64,000 nt of DNA from the NCBI RefSeq assembly GCF_014489075.1, contig NZ_JACTGR010000003.1, forward strand, positions 1 to 64,000. Reading direction: 5' to 3'. The position numbers and the translations under genes are program-made. This DNA is from Sphingomonas sp. JC676. GTDB taxonomy: Bacteria; Pseudomonadota; Alphaproteobacteria; Sphingomonadales; Sphingomonadaceae. The notes under the pieces were generated by a model that was given only the letters and a program-made list of their open reading frames with translations, had not been told where the DNA came from and did not search any database. Shown here piece after piece: positions 38,500 to 47,203 of the stretch. The stretch's first letter is position 1. Each line of letters starts with the position of its first letter.

Positions 38500-39261
38500 A
38501 TGAAGATCGTCGTCATTGGCGGAACCGGGCTGATCGGTTCGAAGGTCGTCGCGTCGCTGGGCCGGGAAGGTCATGATGTGTTCGCCGCCGCACCGAACAC
38601 CGGTGTCGATACTCTCACCGGCGAGGGCCTCGCCAAGGCGCTGGAGGGCGCGGAGGTGGTCGTCGACGTCTCGAACTCGCCTTCATTCGACGCGCAGCCC
38701 GCGATGGATTTCTTCCAGACGGCGGGCCGCAACATTGCCGCAGCCGAGAAAGCCGCCGGGGTGCGTCATCACCTGGCGCTTTCAGTCGTCGGCACCGAAC
38801 GGCTGCAGGACAGCGGCTATTTTCGCGCCAAGCTCGCCCAGGAACAGCTGATCAAGGCTTCGGCGATCCCCTACACGCTCATCCACGCGACGCAGTTCTT
38901 CGAATTCCTCCGCGGAATCGCGCAATCGGCGATCGAGGGCGACACCGTCCGGCTATCTCCTGCGCGCTTTCAGCCCATGGCTGCACAGGACGTCGCCGCC
39001 GCAGTCGCGGAAGCCGCGCTCGCCCCGCCCCTCAACGGCACCCGCGAAGTCGCCGGTCCCGACAGTTTCCGCATCGATGAGCTGGTCGCGCGCGTGCTCG
39101 ACTATGACAAGGACCCGCACAAGGTGATCGCTGATCCGGAGGCGCTCTATTTCGGGGTGCGGCTGGACGACAGCTCGCTGATGCCGGGTCCGGATGCTCG
39201 CCTGGGCAGCACCAGCTTCGACTGGTGGCTCGCCAACGTTCCGCCGCCGCCGAAGAGGTAA
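38500..39261 (+). CDS. NmrA-like NAD(P)-binding SDR (paralogue 1)
   Basis: 253 aa. Dinucleotide motif MKIVVIGGTGLIGSKVVASL, then VVVDVSNSPSFDAQPAMDFF, HHLALSVVGTERLQDSGYFRAKLAQEQLIKAS (the Tyr/Lys region) and TLIHATQFFEFLRGIA. The pattern is that of NmrA-like or quinone-reductase-type atypical SDRs. A close paralogue lies at 41768. The ATG follows GAGAGGTAGC. In 38263-38499 before it I see no gene. It opens the detoxification-like run that ends at 43271. Confidence 0.87.
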   Translation: MKIVVIGGTGLIGSKVVASLGREGHDVFAAAPNTGVDTLTGEGLAKALEGAEVVVDVSNSPSFDAQPAMDFFQTAGRNIAAAEKAAGVRHHLALSVVGTERLQDSGYFRAKLAQEQLIKASAIPYTLIHATQFFEFLRGIAQSAIEGDTVRLSPARFQPMAAQDVAAAVAEAALAPPLNGTREVAGPDSFRIDELVARVLDYDKDPHKVIADPEALYFGVRLDDSSLMPGPDARLGSTSFDWWLANVPPPPKR

Positions 39262-39308
39262 ACCGGGGCGCCTTCACCGCAATCCGCACAGCGAAGGATC
39301 CGAATAAA

Positions 39309-39719
39309 ATGAAGCAGACCTGCATCATAACCGCGATCGTGCTCGGCCTCCTCGCCCTGGCGAACGGCTTCTTCATGCTCGTATCGCCCGCCAACTGGTA
39401 TTTCGCGGTACCCGGCGTCACGACCACCGGGCCGTTTAACCAGCATTTCCTGCGCGATATCGGCATCATCTTCGTGTTCCTGGGCACGGCATTCCTGATC
39501 GGCGCGTTCCGCCCGGAGTTTCGCGTCGTCCTTTGGACCGCGGCGACGGTGTGGCTCTGCTGCCACGCGCTGTTCCATTTCTGGGAAGTCGCCGTCGGCA
39601 TCTGCGGACCGTCGGCGCTGGCTCGCGATTTTGCCGCCGTCACGCTTCCGGCGCTCATCGGAGTGGCGCTGAGCCTCTGGGCGATCCGCGATCGCCATGC
39701 CGGACGCGCAGCCATCTAG
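39309..39719 (+). CDS. Small four-helix membrane protein
   Basis: 136 aa with four predicted helices (about 4-24, 48-68, 75-95, 103-125); CCHALFHFWEVAVG carries His and Cys residues in the third. HFLRDIGIIFVFLGTAFLIGAF is a segment I have seen in uncharacterised small membrane proteins of alphaproteobacteria. Function unknown. Spaced 47 bp from both neighbours in a same-strand run, so probably co-transcribed with the redox genes. Confidence 0.7.
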   Translation: MKQTCIITAIVLGLLALANGFFMLVSPANWYFAVPGVTTTGPFNQHFLRDIGIIFVFLGTAFLIGAFRPEFRVVLWTAATVWLCCHALFHFWEVAVGICGPSALARDFAAVTLPALIGVALSLWAIRDRHAGRAAI

Positions 39720-39766
39720 CCAATTCCCCCATGGAACCATCGGTTCCCCACTTGCAGGAGAAGACC

Positions 39767-40231
39767 ATGACCCCCCGTATGAACATCTTCCAGGCCGCGC
39801 CCGAAGGCTCGAAGGCGATGGTCGCCGTCGAGGCCGCCATCGGAAAAAGCGGCATCGAGCACAGCCTGCTCGAACTGGTGCGGCTGCGCGCCTCGCAGAT
39901 GAACGGCTGCTCCTATTGCATCTACATGCACGTCGCGGATGCCATCAAGAACGGGGAGAGCAACATGCGCCTCCACATGCTGGACGGCTGGCGCGAGTCG
40001 TCGCTGTTCACCGACCGCGAGCGCGCCGCCCTCAACTGGACCGAGTCCCTGACGCGGATCGCCAAGACCCACGCACCGGATGCCGACTATGCGCTGCTGC
40101 AGAGCCAGTTCAACGAGACGGAGATCGCCTATCTGACGCTGCTGGTCGGCGCGATCAATCTCTGGAACCGCGTGCAGATCGGCCTTCGCGCCGCGCATCC
40201 GGTCGAAACGCCGGCGGCCGTGGCTGCCTGA
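39767..40231 (+). CDS. Carboxymuconolactone decarboxylase / AhpD-like CxxC protein
   Basis: 154-aa all-helical AhpD-like protein. The redox-active pair is Cys48-xx-Cys51 in MNGCSYCIYMHVADAIK, with His55 at the family position, characteristic of alkylhydroperoxidase-like members rather than true decarboxylases. CAGGAGAAGACC precedes the ATG. Likely peroxide or organic-hydroperoxide defence, or a redox partner of the neighbouring enzymes. Confidence 0.92.
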   Translation: MTPRMNIFQAAPEGSKAMVAVEAAIGKSGIEHSLLELVRLRASQMNGCSYCIYMHVADAIKNGESNMRLHMLDGWRESSLFTDRERAALNWTESLTRIAKTHAPDADYALLQSQFNETEIAYLTLLVGAINLWNRVQIGLRAAHPVETPAAVAA

Positions 40232-40302
40232 CCGGCGGTGGATGCGAGGTACGTTGCCTCCCCTCCGGCGTGCCTCGCATCCCATTTCGCAATGGAAAAC
40301 CA

Positions 40303-41139
40303 ATGAAGCCGCTCCAGACCTTCCACGCACCGGGCACCGCGGATCCCGTGGTTTTCGACGCGACCGATCACGGACCCCCAGGCCGGAAAGATGGTGCCGG
40401 CCGGCCGAACGGGTTTTCCACCATGTCCGTGGCCGGAACCGTCCACGACCTGGGCAACCTGATCCAGATCGCGGCTTCGGCGATCAATATCGTCGCCCGC
40501 GCGCCGGATATGCCCGCGATTCACTCGGGACCCGTGCTGGCCCGCGCGATGGCTTCGCTGGATCAGGCGGGGGCGATCGTCCGGCAGACGATCGGCGACA
40601 TTCGCGACCGCGCGCGTTGCGTTGTAGAAACGGATGTGGCGGCATGTCTCGTGGACGTCGCGATGCTGATCGAGGGAATAGGTGAGCCCGGGCTCACCCT
40701 CGAAATAGATGCCGAGCCGAAGCTGCCGATACTGCCCTGCGATCCTGTCGGCTTGCGCAGGGCCGTTCTGAACCTCGTCTTCAACGCGCGCGACGCGGTG
40801 GCCGGAACCGGTATCGTTTCGATCCAGGCGCGGACGATATGGCGCGGGGCCGTCGCGGCGGGAGTCGAGATCAACGTCGCAGACAATGGCCTCGGTATGT
40901 CGCCCGCAATCGTCGCGCGCGCTTTCGATCCCTTCTTCACGACCAAGCGGGACGGCCTCGGCGGAATCGGCTTGCCGATGGTCGAACGCTTCGTCCGCGA
41001 TGCGGGAGGGGAAATCGCCATCGAGAGCGAGCTCGGAATCGGCACGATCGTCACGCTGCGGCTGCCCGCGACCGCCCCGACTGCCGAAACCGACCCGACT
41101 GGCCGGACAGAATTCAATCGAGAGGAGTCAGATCGATGA
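40303..41139 (+). CDS. Sensor histidine kinase with minimal N-terminus
   Basis: 278 aa, no membrane helix and no recognisable sensor domain. The probable phospho-acceptor is His48 in AGTVHDLGNLIQIAASAINIV, a form seen in NtrB-like kinases of sphingomonads. HATPase: LVFNARDAVAGTG (N box), VADNGLGMSPAIVARAFDPFFTTKRDGLGGIGLPMVERF (G boxes). Its stop overlaps the GST start (ATGA), which ties a signalling protein to a detoxification operon. No response regulator is adjacent; candidates are the regulators at 35348 and 36156. Confidence 0.87.
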   Translation: MKPLQTFHAPGTADPVVFDATDHGPPGRKDGAGRPNGFSTMSVAGTVHDLGNLIQIAASAINIVARAPDMPAIHSGPVLARAMASLDQAGAIVRQTIGDIRDRARCVVETDVAACLVDVAMLIEGIGEPGLTLEIDAEPKLPILPCDPVGLRRAVLNLVFNARDAVAGTGIVSIQARTIWRGAVAAGVEINVADNGLGMSPAIVARAFDPFFTTKRDGLGGIGLPMVERFVRDAGGEIAIESELGIGTIVTLRLPATAPTAETDPTGRTEFNREESDR

Positions 41140-41771
41140 AGCTCTATTACTCACCGGGCGCATGTAGCCTTGCAGGCCGCATCTCGCTTCACGAAGCCGG
41201 GCTCGAAGCCGAATTCGAGAGGGTCGATCTCAAAACGAAATTCACCGAGCAGGGATATGATTTCAACGCCCTCAATCCCCGGGGCGGTTATGTCCCCATG
41301 CTCGTGCTCGACGACGGGGATACGGTAACCGAGAATGTCGCTGTCCTGGAGCTGATCGCCGATCGCGAACCGAAGCTTGCCCCGGGAGGGCCGCTGGGAC
41401 GCACCCGATTGCTCGAGATCCTCTCTTACCTCTCGACCGAACTGCACATCGCCTTCAAGCCCTATTTCCACGACGCAAGCGAGGACGAGAAGGCCGCAGC
41501 CGGGGAAGCGGTCGCCAGGCGACTGGACGTCATCTCCGAACGGATCAACGAACTCTATCTGTTCGGTCCGCGCTTCACCGTGGCCGACGCCTATCTCTTC
41601 GTCATGCTACGCTGGGCGCACGGGTTCGGCGTGCGGATGTCGCCCGACATGCATGCCTATTTCGAGCGCGTCGCCGAACGCGAGACCGTGCGCCGGGCAC
41701 TTGCCGAAGAGGGGCTGCCCGACGGCCGGCCGGCAGCAATCGACATCACATCCTTCGAGGCACTGACATGA
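41136..41771 (+). CDS. Glutathione S-transferase family protein
   Basis: 211 aa. Thioredoxin-fold domain (MKLYYSPGACSLAGRISLHEAGLEAEFERVDL; YVPMLVLDDGDTVTENVAVLELIA, the glutathione gamma-Glu site) and a helical C-terminal domain with the N-capping FTVADAYLFVMLRWA. The SPGACSL motif, with Cys at position 10, is that of beta-class/GstA bacterial enzymes. It overlaps both neighbours by 4 bp (ATGA each), so it is translationally coupled to a histidine kinase and an NmrA-like SDR. Confidence 0.93.
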   Translation: MKLYYSPGACSLAGRISLHEAGLEAEFERVDLKTKFTEQGYDFNALNPRGGYVPMLVLDDGDTVTENVAVLELIADREPKLAPGGPLGRTRLLEILSYLSTELHIAFKPYFHDASEDEKAAAGEAVARRLDVISERINELYLFGPRFTVADAYLFVMLRWAHGFGVRMSPDMHAYFERVAERETVRRALAEEGLPDGRPAAIDITSFEALT

Positions 41772-42541
41772 AGATCGTGGTCATCGGCGGCACCGGCCGC
41801 ATTGGCGAGAAACTCGTCAGCAATCTGCGCCAGGAGGACTGTAGGGTCTTCGCGGCCTCGCCGACCGTCGGGGTCGACACCGTCACCGAGGTCGGGCTGG
41901 CCGAGGCGCTGACCGACGCCGAGATCGTCGTCGACGTCTCGAACTCGCCCTCGCTCGACGGTGCGGACGCGATGCGGTTCTTCGAGATTTCGGGCCGCAA
42001 CCTCCTGGCCGCCGGCCGCGCAGCGGGCGTCCGGCACCACATCGCGCTTTCGATCGTCGGCATCGATGGGCTCCTTTCCATCGGCTATTTCCGTGCAAAG
42101 AAAATCCAGGAAGACCTGATCAAGGCGTCGGGAATTCCGTTCACGATCCTGCGCTCGACCCAGTTCTTCGAGTTCATCCGGGACGTGGTACAGGACGGCA
42201 CGGCGCGCGAAATCCCGATATCGCCCGCCCTGGTGCAGCCGATCGCGGGCGAGGACATCGCCGACGCGCTGGCGGACGCGGTGTTCAGCGACGCGTTCAA
42301 CGCCACTCTGGAAATAGCGGGTCCCGAGCAGTTCCATCTCGACTATGTCGCGACCGAAATCGCGACCGCTTTCGAAGACGGTCGCCACGTCGTGGCCGAT
42401 GTCCACGCCCGTTATTTCGGCGCCGAGCTTACGGAGCGGGCGCTTCTCCCGGGCCCGGACGCCCGCATCGCCTCGCTCAGATTCGAGGATTGGCTGCGCA
42501 ACAGCCTGCAACCGAAATGGTCGACGTCCTCGGCGGACTGA
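41768..42541 (+). CDS. NmrA-like NAD(P)-binding SDR (paralogue 2)
   Basis: 257 aa, colinear with the 38500 gene: MKIVVIGGTGRIGEKLVSNL, VVDVSNSPSLDGADAMRFFEISGRN, RHHIALSIVGIDGLLSIGYFRAKKIQEDLIKAS, TILRSTQFFEFIRDVV. The two are clear paralogues flanking the AhpD-like, kinase and GST genes. Likely reductases for quinones or other electrophiles, or regulators sensing NADP; not determinable here. Coupled to GST by ATGA overlap. Confidence 0.88.
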   Translation: MKIVVIGGTGRIGEKLVSNLRQEDCRVFAASPTVGVDTVTEVGLAEALTDAEIVVDVSNSPSLDGADAMRFFEISGRNLLAAGRAAGVRHHIALSIVGIDGLLSIGYFRAKKIQEDLIKASGIPFTILRSTQFFEFIRDVVQDGTAREIPISPALVQPIAGEDIADALADAVFSDAFNATLEIAGPEQFHLDYVATEIATAFEDGRHVVADVHARYFGAELTERALLPGPDARIASLRFEDWLRNSLQPKWSTSSAD

Positions 42542-42563
42542 CCGTCGCATCATGGAGAATTCA

Positions 42564-43271
42564 ATGCCGAGCCAAATCTCGATCCAGACCGACGACGGCG
42601 CATTCGACGCCTATATTGCGCGGCCGGACCAGCCGATGGCGCCTGCCGTCGTCGTCCTGCACGAAGCGTTCGGCGTCAACGCCGACATGCGCCAGACCTG
42701 CAACGAACTCGCAGCACAGGGCTTCGTCGCCCTGTGCCCCGATCTCTATTGGCGACTGGAGCCCGGGGTCGACCTGAACGTGACGACCGATGCCGACTGG
42801 CAGAAGGCGCAGAAGCTCTATGCCGCATTCGACCGCGACACGGCTGTCCACGACATCGCCGCCACGGTGCGCGCTGCGAGCGCATTGGAAGGAACCACCG
42901 GCAAGGTCGGCCTACTGGGTTTCTGCCTTGGCGGCCTGATGACCTTTCTCACCGCGGCGCGGGAGCGCATCGACGCCGCGGTCGCCTATCATGGCGCGGA
43001 GACCGACAAGTATCTCGACGAGGCATGCCGGATTTCGGCGCCGATGCTGATGCATCTGGCCGAAGAGGACGAGTTCATTCCCAAGGCGGCGCAGGCGCAG
43101 ATCAAGGCGACGCTTGCCGGCCGGCCGAATGTCGAGATCTACAGCTATCCGGGCTGCGCCCATGCTTTCGCCCGGCACGGCGGCCTTCACTACGACGCCG
43201 ATGCCGCCGCCTTGGCCAACGGCCGCAGCTGGCAGTTTCTCCGGGATCATTTGCGTTCGAGCGCAGTCTAG
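42564..43271 (+). CDS. Dienelactone hydrolase family protein
   Basis: 235-aa alpha/beta hydrolase. Catalytic triad: nucleophile Cys121 in GLLGFCLGGLMTFL, Asp169 in HLAEEDEFIPKA, His200 in YSYPGCAHAFARHG. Glu34 in VLHEAFGVNADM is the conserved Glu that activates the Cys in this family. GGAGAA precedes the ATG at 42564; an ATG 12 bases upstream is weaker. Last gene of the run before a terminator. Confidence 0.94.
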   Translation: MPSQISIQTDDGAFDAYIARPDQPMAPAVVVLHEAFGVNADMRQTCNELAAQGFVALCPDLYWRLEPGVDLNVTTDADWQKAQKLYAAFDRDTAVHDIAATVRAASALEGTTGKVGLLGFCLGGLMTFLTAARERIDAAVAYHGAETDKYLDEACRISAPMLMHLAEEDEFIPKAAQAQIKATLAGRPNVEIYSYPGCAHAFARHGGLHYDADAAALANGRSWQFLRDHLRSSAV

Positions 43272-43355
43272 GCACTCGCAGGCGGCCGCATTCCAATCAA
43301 GCAAGGGTCGCAGCTAAGTTCGGCACCGACCTCTTCGAGAAGGCAAGCGTGCCGA

Positions 43356-43402
43356 GCCGACCGACTGCGCCGCGTCGGTCGGCGCGCGATTCAAGATTTT
43401 TT
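43356..43402 (+). terminator. Terminator after dienelactone hydrolase
   Basis: Perfect 10-bp stem GCCGACCGAC / GTCGGTCGGC with an 8-base loop, then GCGCGATTCAAGA and a run of six T. It lies about 85 bases after the last stop and closes the detoxification run. Otherwise 43272-43479 shows nothing. Confidence 0.7.
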
Positions 43403-43479
43403 GGGATTCACCCGATGCAGATGTCGGGGAACGCGTCGAGAAACGGTGCCGATATTCGCGCGGCGAAATCGTGAGGGCG

Positions 43480-44436
43480 TCAGCGGCTATCCTCAGCGAT
43501 CATTCCCCGGCGCAGATCCGGTCCGACCCCGCCTTCGCGAGCGAGCGCGAGATCGGCGACGGCGATAGCACCGAGTGGCCCCGCTCTGTCCCCGAGCGCC
43601 GGCGCAACGATGTACGGGGTCGTGTCGGGCAACCGCATATAGCCATTGAGGCTGGCAATGAGCTTAGCCTCGATCTTCTCGAGCAGATGCGGTTGGCCAG
43701 CGACCACCCCGCCGCCGAGTGCGATGCGGTGCGGGCCAGTCGCACACACGATCGCGTGGCACATGGCAGCCAGAGTATGCACGACCGGCTCCCAGACCGG
43801 ATCGTCCGGATCGACATCGCCCACCGACCGTCCGCGGAGCCGCAGCACGAGCGCCGATCCCGACGCGAGCCCCTCGACGCAATCGTCATGGAAGCGGCAA
43901 AAGCTCGGCTGGTCGTCCCCAGGCAGACGCGGGACGCGGATATGGCCGAGTTCGCTATGGCCGATGCCGCGTGTCGGCAGGCCATGTACGACCAGCCCGA
44001 CGCCCACCCCGGTGCCCACCGTGACATAGGCAAAATCGTCAATCCCTTTCGCGCAGCCCCATGCAATTTCGGCAAGCGCGGCACCATTCACATCGGTATC
44101 GAAGCCGACTGGGACGGCGAAAGGCGCGGAGAGAATGCCGCGTACATCGGTGCCGGGCCAAGCCGCTTTGGTCGTCGCCAGGATCTGGCCGAAACGGGAA
44201 GAGCTGGAGTCCAGTTCGAGCGGACCAAAGGAAGCGATGCCCAGCGCAGCAAAACCGCGTGCCGCATGCCATTCCTGGAGGATCGCCAGGATCGCCGGCA
44301 GCGTTTCGTCGGGCCGGGTGGTGCGCACCGTCCGTTGATCAAGTATCTCTCTGGGACCGCGCGCCAGAGTGCAGACGCATTTGGTGCCTCCCAGTTCGAT
44401 GCCAGCACGCAGCCGCGTCTCGCCATCACGAGCCAT
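43480..44436 (-). CDS. ROK-family sugar kinase (fructokinase/mannokinase type)
   Basis: 318 aa. ATP-binding N-terminal motif RAGIELGGTKCVCTLA, sugar site GFDTDVNGAALAEIAWG, AYVTVGTGVGVGLVV, and the zinc-type segment GHIRVPRLPGDDQPSFCRFHDDCVEG with Cys-xx-His-xx-Cys, as in bacterial fructokinases of the ROK family. In this setting it could phosphorylate mannose or fructose released by the locus. The start is the ATG at 44436 (a GTG precedes it). Divergent from the symporter gene. Confidence 0.9.
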   Translation of the reverse strand: MARDGETRLRAGIELGGTKCVCTLARGPREILDQRTVRTTRPDETLPAILAILQEWHAARGFAALGIASFGPLELDSSSSRFGQILATTKAAWPGTDVRGILSAPFAVPVGFDTDVNGAALAEIAWGCAKGIDDFAYVTVGTGVGVGLVVHGLPTRGIGHSELGHIRVPRLPGDDQPSFCRFHDDCVEGLASGSALVLRLRGRSVGDVDPDDPVWEPVVHTLAAMCHAIVCATGPHRIALGGGVVAGQPHLLEKIEAKLIASLNGYMRLPDTTPYIVAPALGDRAGPLGAIAVADLALAREGGVGPDLRRGMIAEDSR

Positions 44437-44559
44437 CACGCCGGCAGAGCCCGCATCGACATCCGAACGCCAACCAACCCGTGCATCCTGTCCTCCCGAC
44501 CGTTATCCGGCGCATATCGACCGTAGGCCGCTTGTCACCCTTCTGGCTGGCATTAATAT

Positions 44560-44578
44560 TTCAATTTGTATAATTCAA
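44560..44578. promoter_or_regulatory. AT-rich near-palindrome before the symporter gene
   Basis: TTCAATTTGTATAATTCAA is a 19-bp near-perfect inverted repeat (arms TTCAATT/AATTCAA about TGTAT), 22 bases before the MFS ATG and in the shared promoter region with the ROK kinase. It resembles the AATTGTCAATT sites at 57740 and 62321. Candidate binding site for the ROK regulator encoded two genes on. Confidence 0.5.
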
Positions 44579-44599
44579 TCACAGGAGAGGGGAACTGCG

Positions 44600-45922
44600 A
44601 TGGAAGCGCAAACCAGAGCGTTCAATCGATCGGCCATCGTCGCAGCCAGTCTCGGCGGGCTGCTGTTCGGCTTCGACACTGCAGTGATTGCCGGCGTCAC
44701 CGAGGCGCTGCGCGGCACCTTCGGCCTCAGTGCCGCGCAGCTCGGCGCGGCAGTTTCCGCCGCACTGGTCGGCACGCTGATCGGAGCGCTCGGCGCAGGC
44801 CCGCCCGGCGACCGCTATGGCAGCCGCACCATGCTCTACTGGATTGCCCTCGCCTATATCGTCTCGGCGATCGGGTCGGCGGCGAGCAATGGACTAGCGA
44901 TGCTCGTCGCGTTTCGCTTCATCGGCGGACTGGCAATAGGTGGCTCCTCCGTTCTAGCACCGGTCTATATCGCCGAGGTGAGCCCGGCCGAACGACGCGG
45001 GCAGCTGGTTGGTCTGTTCCAGCTCAGCATCGTCGTCGGAATCCTTGCGGCATATGTCAGCAATTTCCTCATCGCGCGCGCGATCGAGGGCGACCTTGCC
45101 TGGCGGCTGAAGTTCGCGGTCGCCGCAGTTCCAGCGGTGATCTTCTTCGCGATGCTGCTGCGCATTCCGCACAGCCCGCGCTGGCTTGCGCAACACGGCC
45201 GCGTCGCAGAGGCAAAAGATGCTATTCTCAAGCTTTCGATGGGCGCCCCCGATCGCCTGCTTGCCCAATTCGGTGCCACGACCTCGAGCGCCCGGGATCG
45301 GCTCGACTGGAGGTTTCATAGGCGCTCGATCCTTCTCGCGATCGCGCTCGCATTGTTCAACCAGCTCTCCGGTATCAACGCGATCCTCTACTATCTGGGA
45401 GACATCTTCGCGGCCGCGGGGTTCAGCGCGGTGTCCGCAGACCTCCAGGCGGTGGCGATTGGCCTCGCCAATCTTCTCGCCACGTTGCTGGGCATGGCGG
45501 TAATCGACCGGATCGGACGCAAGCCGCTGCTGCTGATCGGCGCGGCCGGCACCGCGTTCGCCCTCGCCGCAGTGGCGCTCATCTACACCCTGGGCCGCGG
45601 ACAGATGCTCCTGCTGCCGGCGCTCATCCTGTTCATCTTGTTCTTCGCTGTGTCGCAGGGCGCAGTGATCTGGGTCTATCTCTCAGAGATATTCCCCACC
45701 GCAGTACGCGCGCGGGGCCAGGCGATCGGCAGCGCGACCCATTGGGGCATGAATGCGCTGCTCGCCTTCGGATTTCCCATAGTGGCACAATATACCCAGG
45801 CGCTGCCATTCTGGCTGTTCGCGGCAGCGATGCTGGTACAATTTGTCGTAGTTTGGAGATATTTCCCCGAAACGCGCGGCGTCTCGCTAGAGCGGCTGGA
45901 AGGGACCTACGAGAGGAAGTGA
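44600..45922 (+). CDS. Sugar porter family MFS transporter
   Basis: 440 aa, 12 membrane helices. Sugar-porter signatures: FGFDTAVIAGV in helix 1, DRYGSRTMLYW in loop 2-3, RFIGGLAIGGSSVLAPVYIAEVSPAERRGQL, IPHSPRWLAQHGR after helix 6, FNQLSGINAILYY in helix 7, DRIGRKPLLLIG, and PETRGVSLERLEG at the end. A proton symporter for a hexose, plausibly mannose. GGAGAGGGGAACTGCG precedes the ATG. Followed by the ROK regulator gene. Confidence 0.94.
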   Translation: MEAQTRAFNRSAIVAASLGGLLFGFDTAVIAGVTEALRGTFGLSAAQLGAAVSAALVGTLIGALGAGPPGDRYGSRTMLYWIALAYIVSAIGSAASNGLAMLVAFRFIGGLAIGGSSVLAPVYIAEVSPAERRGQLVGLFQLSIVVGILAAYVSNFLIARAIEGDLAWRLKFAVAAVPAVIFFAMLLRIPHSPRWLAQHGRVAEAKDAILKLSMGAPDRLLAQFGATTSSARDRLDWRFHRRSILLAIALALFNQLSGINAILYYLGDIFAAAGFSAVSADLQAVAIGLANLLATLLGMAVIDRIGRKPLLLIGAAGTAFALAAVALIYTLGRGQMLLLPALILFILFFAVSQGAVIWVYLSEIFPTAVRARGQAIGSATHWGMNALLAFGFPIVAQYTQALPFWLFAAAMLVQFVVVWRYFPETRGVSLERLEGTYERK

Positions 45923-45972
45923 ATGGCCCGCCTGCACGCAGCGACCTGCACCGCAACGGAGATAAGCCCGAC

Positions 45973-47199
45973 ATGACCAGCCGCAGTTCCGGTGCGCGCC
46001 CGCGCCTTTCCGGTACCAATCTCGAGCGCGCCGCCGATCACAACCAGCGCGTGACGCTCCACGCGGTGCGAGTGCTCGGGCCGCTCACCCGCGTCGAGCT
46101 GGCAAGGGTCACCGGCCTCACCGGGCCGGCGATCGCCAACATCACCAAGCGATTGCTGCAGGATGGCCTGATCGAGGAAGCCGGCCAGCGCCGCGGCGGG
46201 CGCGGACAGCCGCCGACCAAATTGATCGTCAAGCGCGACGCCTGCTATTCGATCGGCGTCAATATCGACCGCGACCATATCACGATCGTGCTGGTGGACT
46301 TCTCGGGAGAGACGCTCATGCGCGTCTTCGAGGAAGTCGATTTCGCACTCCCGGCCCAGGTCCGCGCCCTGTATCGCCGGTCGATCCGCAACATGCTGCG
46401 CAAGGCGAATGTCGATGTCGGGAAAGTCGTCGGTCTCGGCGTCGCCGTGCCCGACGATCTCGGGCTCGTCGATCTGCCCGGCCGCCCCGCGAACTATGCC
46501 ACCTGGGAAAATATCGACATATCGGCACTGTTCGATGAGCCGTTCGACCTGCCGGTCTTCGTCGAGAACGACGCCACCGCCGCCGCGATGGGCGAGATGC
46601 AGCTCGGCCATGGCCAGAACAATCACAGCTTCTTCTACATCCTGCTCTCGTCCGGCCTTGGCGGGGGCCTCGTGGTCGATGGCTCCTATATCCGCGGGGC
46701 CGACGGCCGCAGCGGCGAACTCGGCTTCATGCGGGTGCCCCAGTCGGGCGCTGCCGCCGGCGAGCAGATCCAGACTTTAGTGTCGCTTTCCGGCCTTGCC
46801 CGGTGCCTCGAGAAACAGGGCTATGCCCTGTCCGATGTGATGCGGGCCAAGCCCGATGCCGGGGTACAGGCGTGCCTCGACGACTGGATCGAGCGCGCCG
46901 CGCAGGAACTCACCGTGGCACTCGACGCGGTAAACTGCCTGATCAATCCCGCCGCGATCCTGCTCGGCGGCCGCCTGCCAACCGCACAGCTCGACGCGCT
47001 CGCCGCGCGGACGGATGCGTTGATGCGCGAGCGGGCGCCGCTGCTGCCGGCGGTCGCGCCGGTCACACGCGCGGCACTATCCGAGGATGCGCCGGCAGTC
47101 GGCGCGGCGATCCTGCCGTTCAGCCACTTCCTGCTGCCCAAGCCCGGCGCTCTGTGGAAGGCGCAGGGCAGCCCGGACGCGGTGATCGACCCGGCCTAG
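45973..47199 (+). CDS. ROK-family transcriptional regulator (NagC/XylR-like)
   Basis: 408 aa. N-terminal MarR-like HTH (HNQRVTLHAVRVLGPLTRVELARVTGLTGPAIANITKRLLQDGLIEEAG, about 23-72) fused to a ROK sugar-binding domain (SIGVNIDRDHITIVLVDFSG, FVENDATAAAMGEMQLGHG, SSGLGGGLVVDG, ALDAVNCLINPAAILLGG). Probably represses the mannoside locus until a released sugar binds. A GTG overlapping the symporter stop could extend the protein by 18 residues. Ends 4 bp from the convergent GH92 stop. Confidence 0.92.
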   Translation: MTSRSSGARPRLSGTNLERAADHNQRVTLHAVRVLGPLTRVELARVTGLTGPAIANITKRLLQDGLIEEAGQRRGGRGQPPTKLIVKRDACYSIGVNIDRDHITIVLVDFSGETLMRVFEEVDFALPAQVRALYRRSIRNMLRKANVDVGKVVGLGVAVPDDLGLVDLPGRPANYATWENIDISALFDEPFDLPVFVENDATAAAMGEMQLGHGQNNHSFFYILLSSGLGGGLVVDGSYIRGADGRSGELGFMRVPQSGAAAGEQIQTLVSLSGLARCLEKQGYALSDVMRAKPDAGVQACLDDWIERAAQELTVALDAVNCLINPAAILLGGRLPTAQLDALAARTDALMRERAPLLPAVAPVTRAALSEDAPAVGAAILPFSHFLLPKPGALWKAQGSPDAVIDPA

Positions 47200-47203
47200 C
47201 CCG

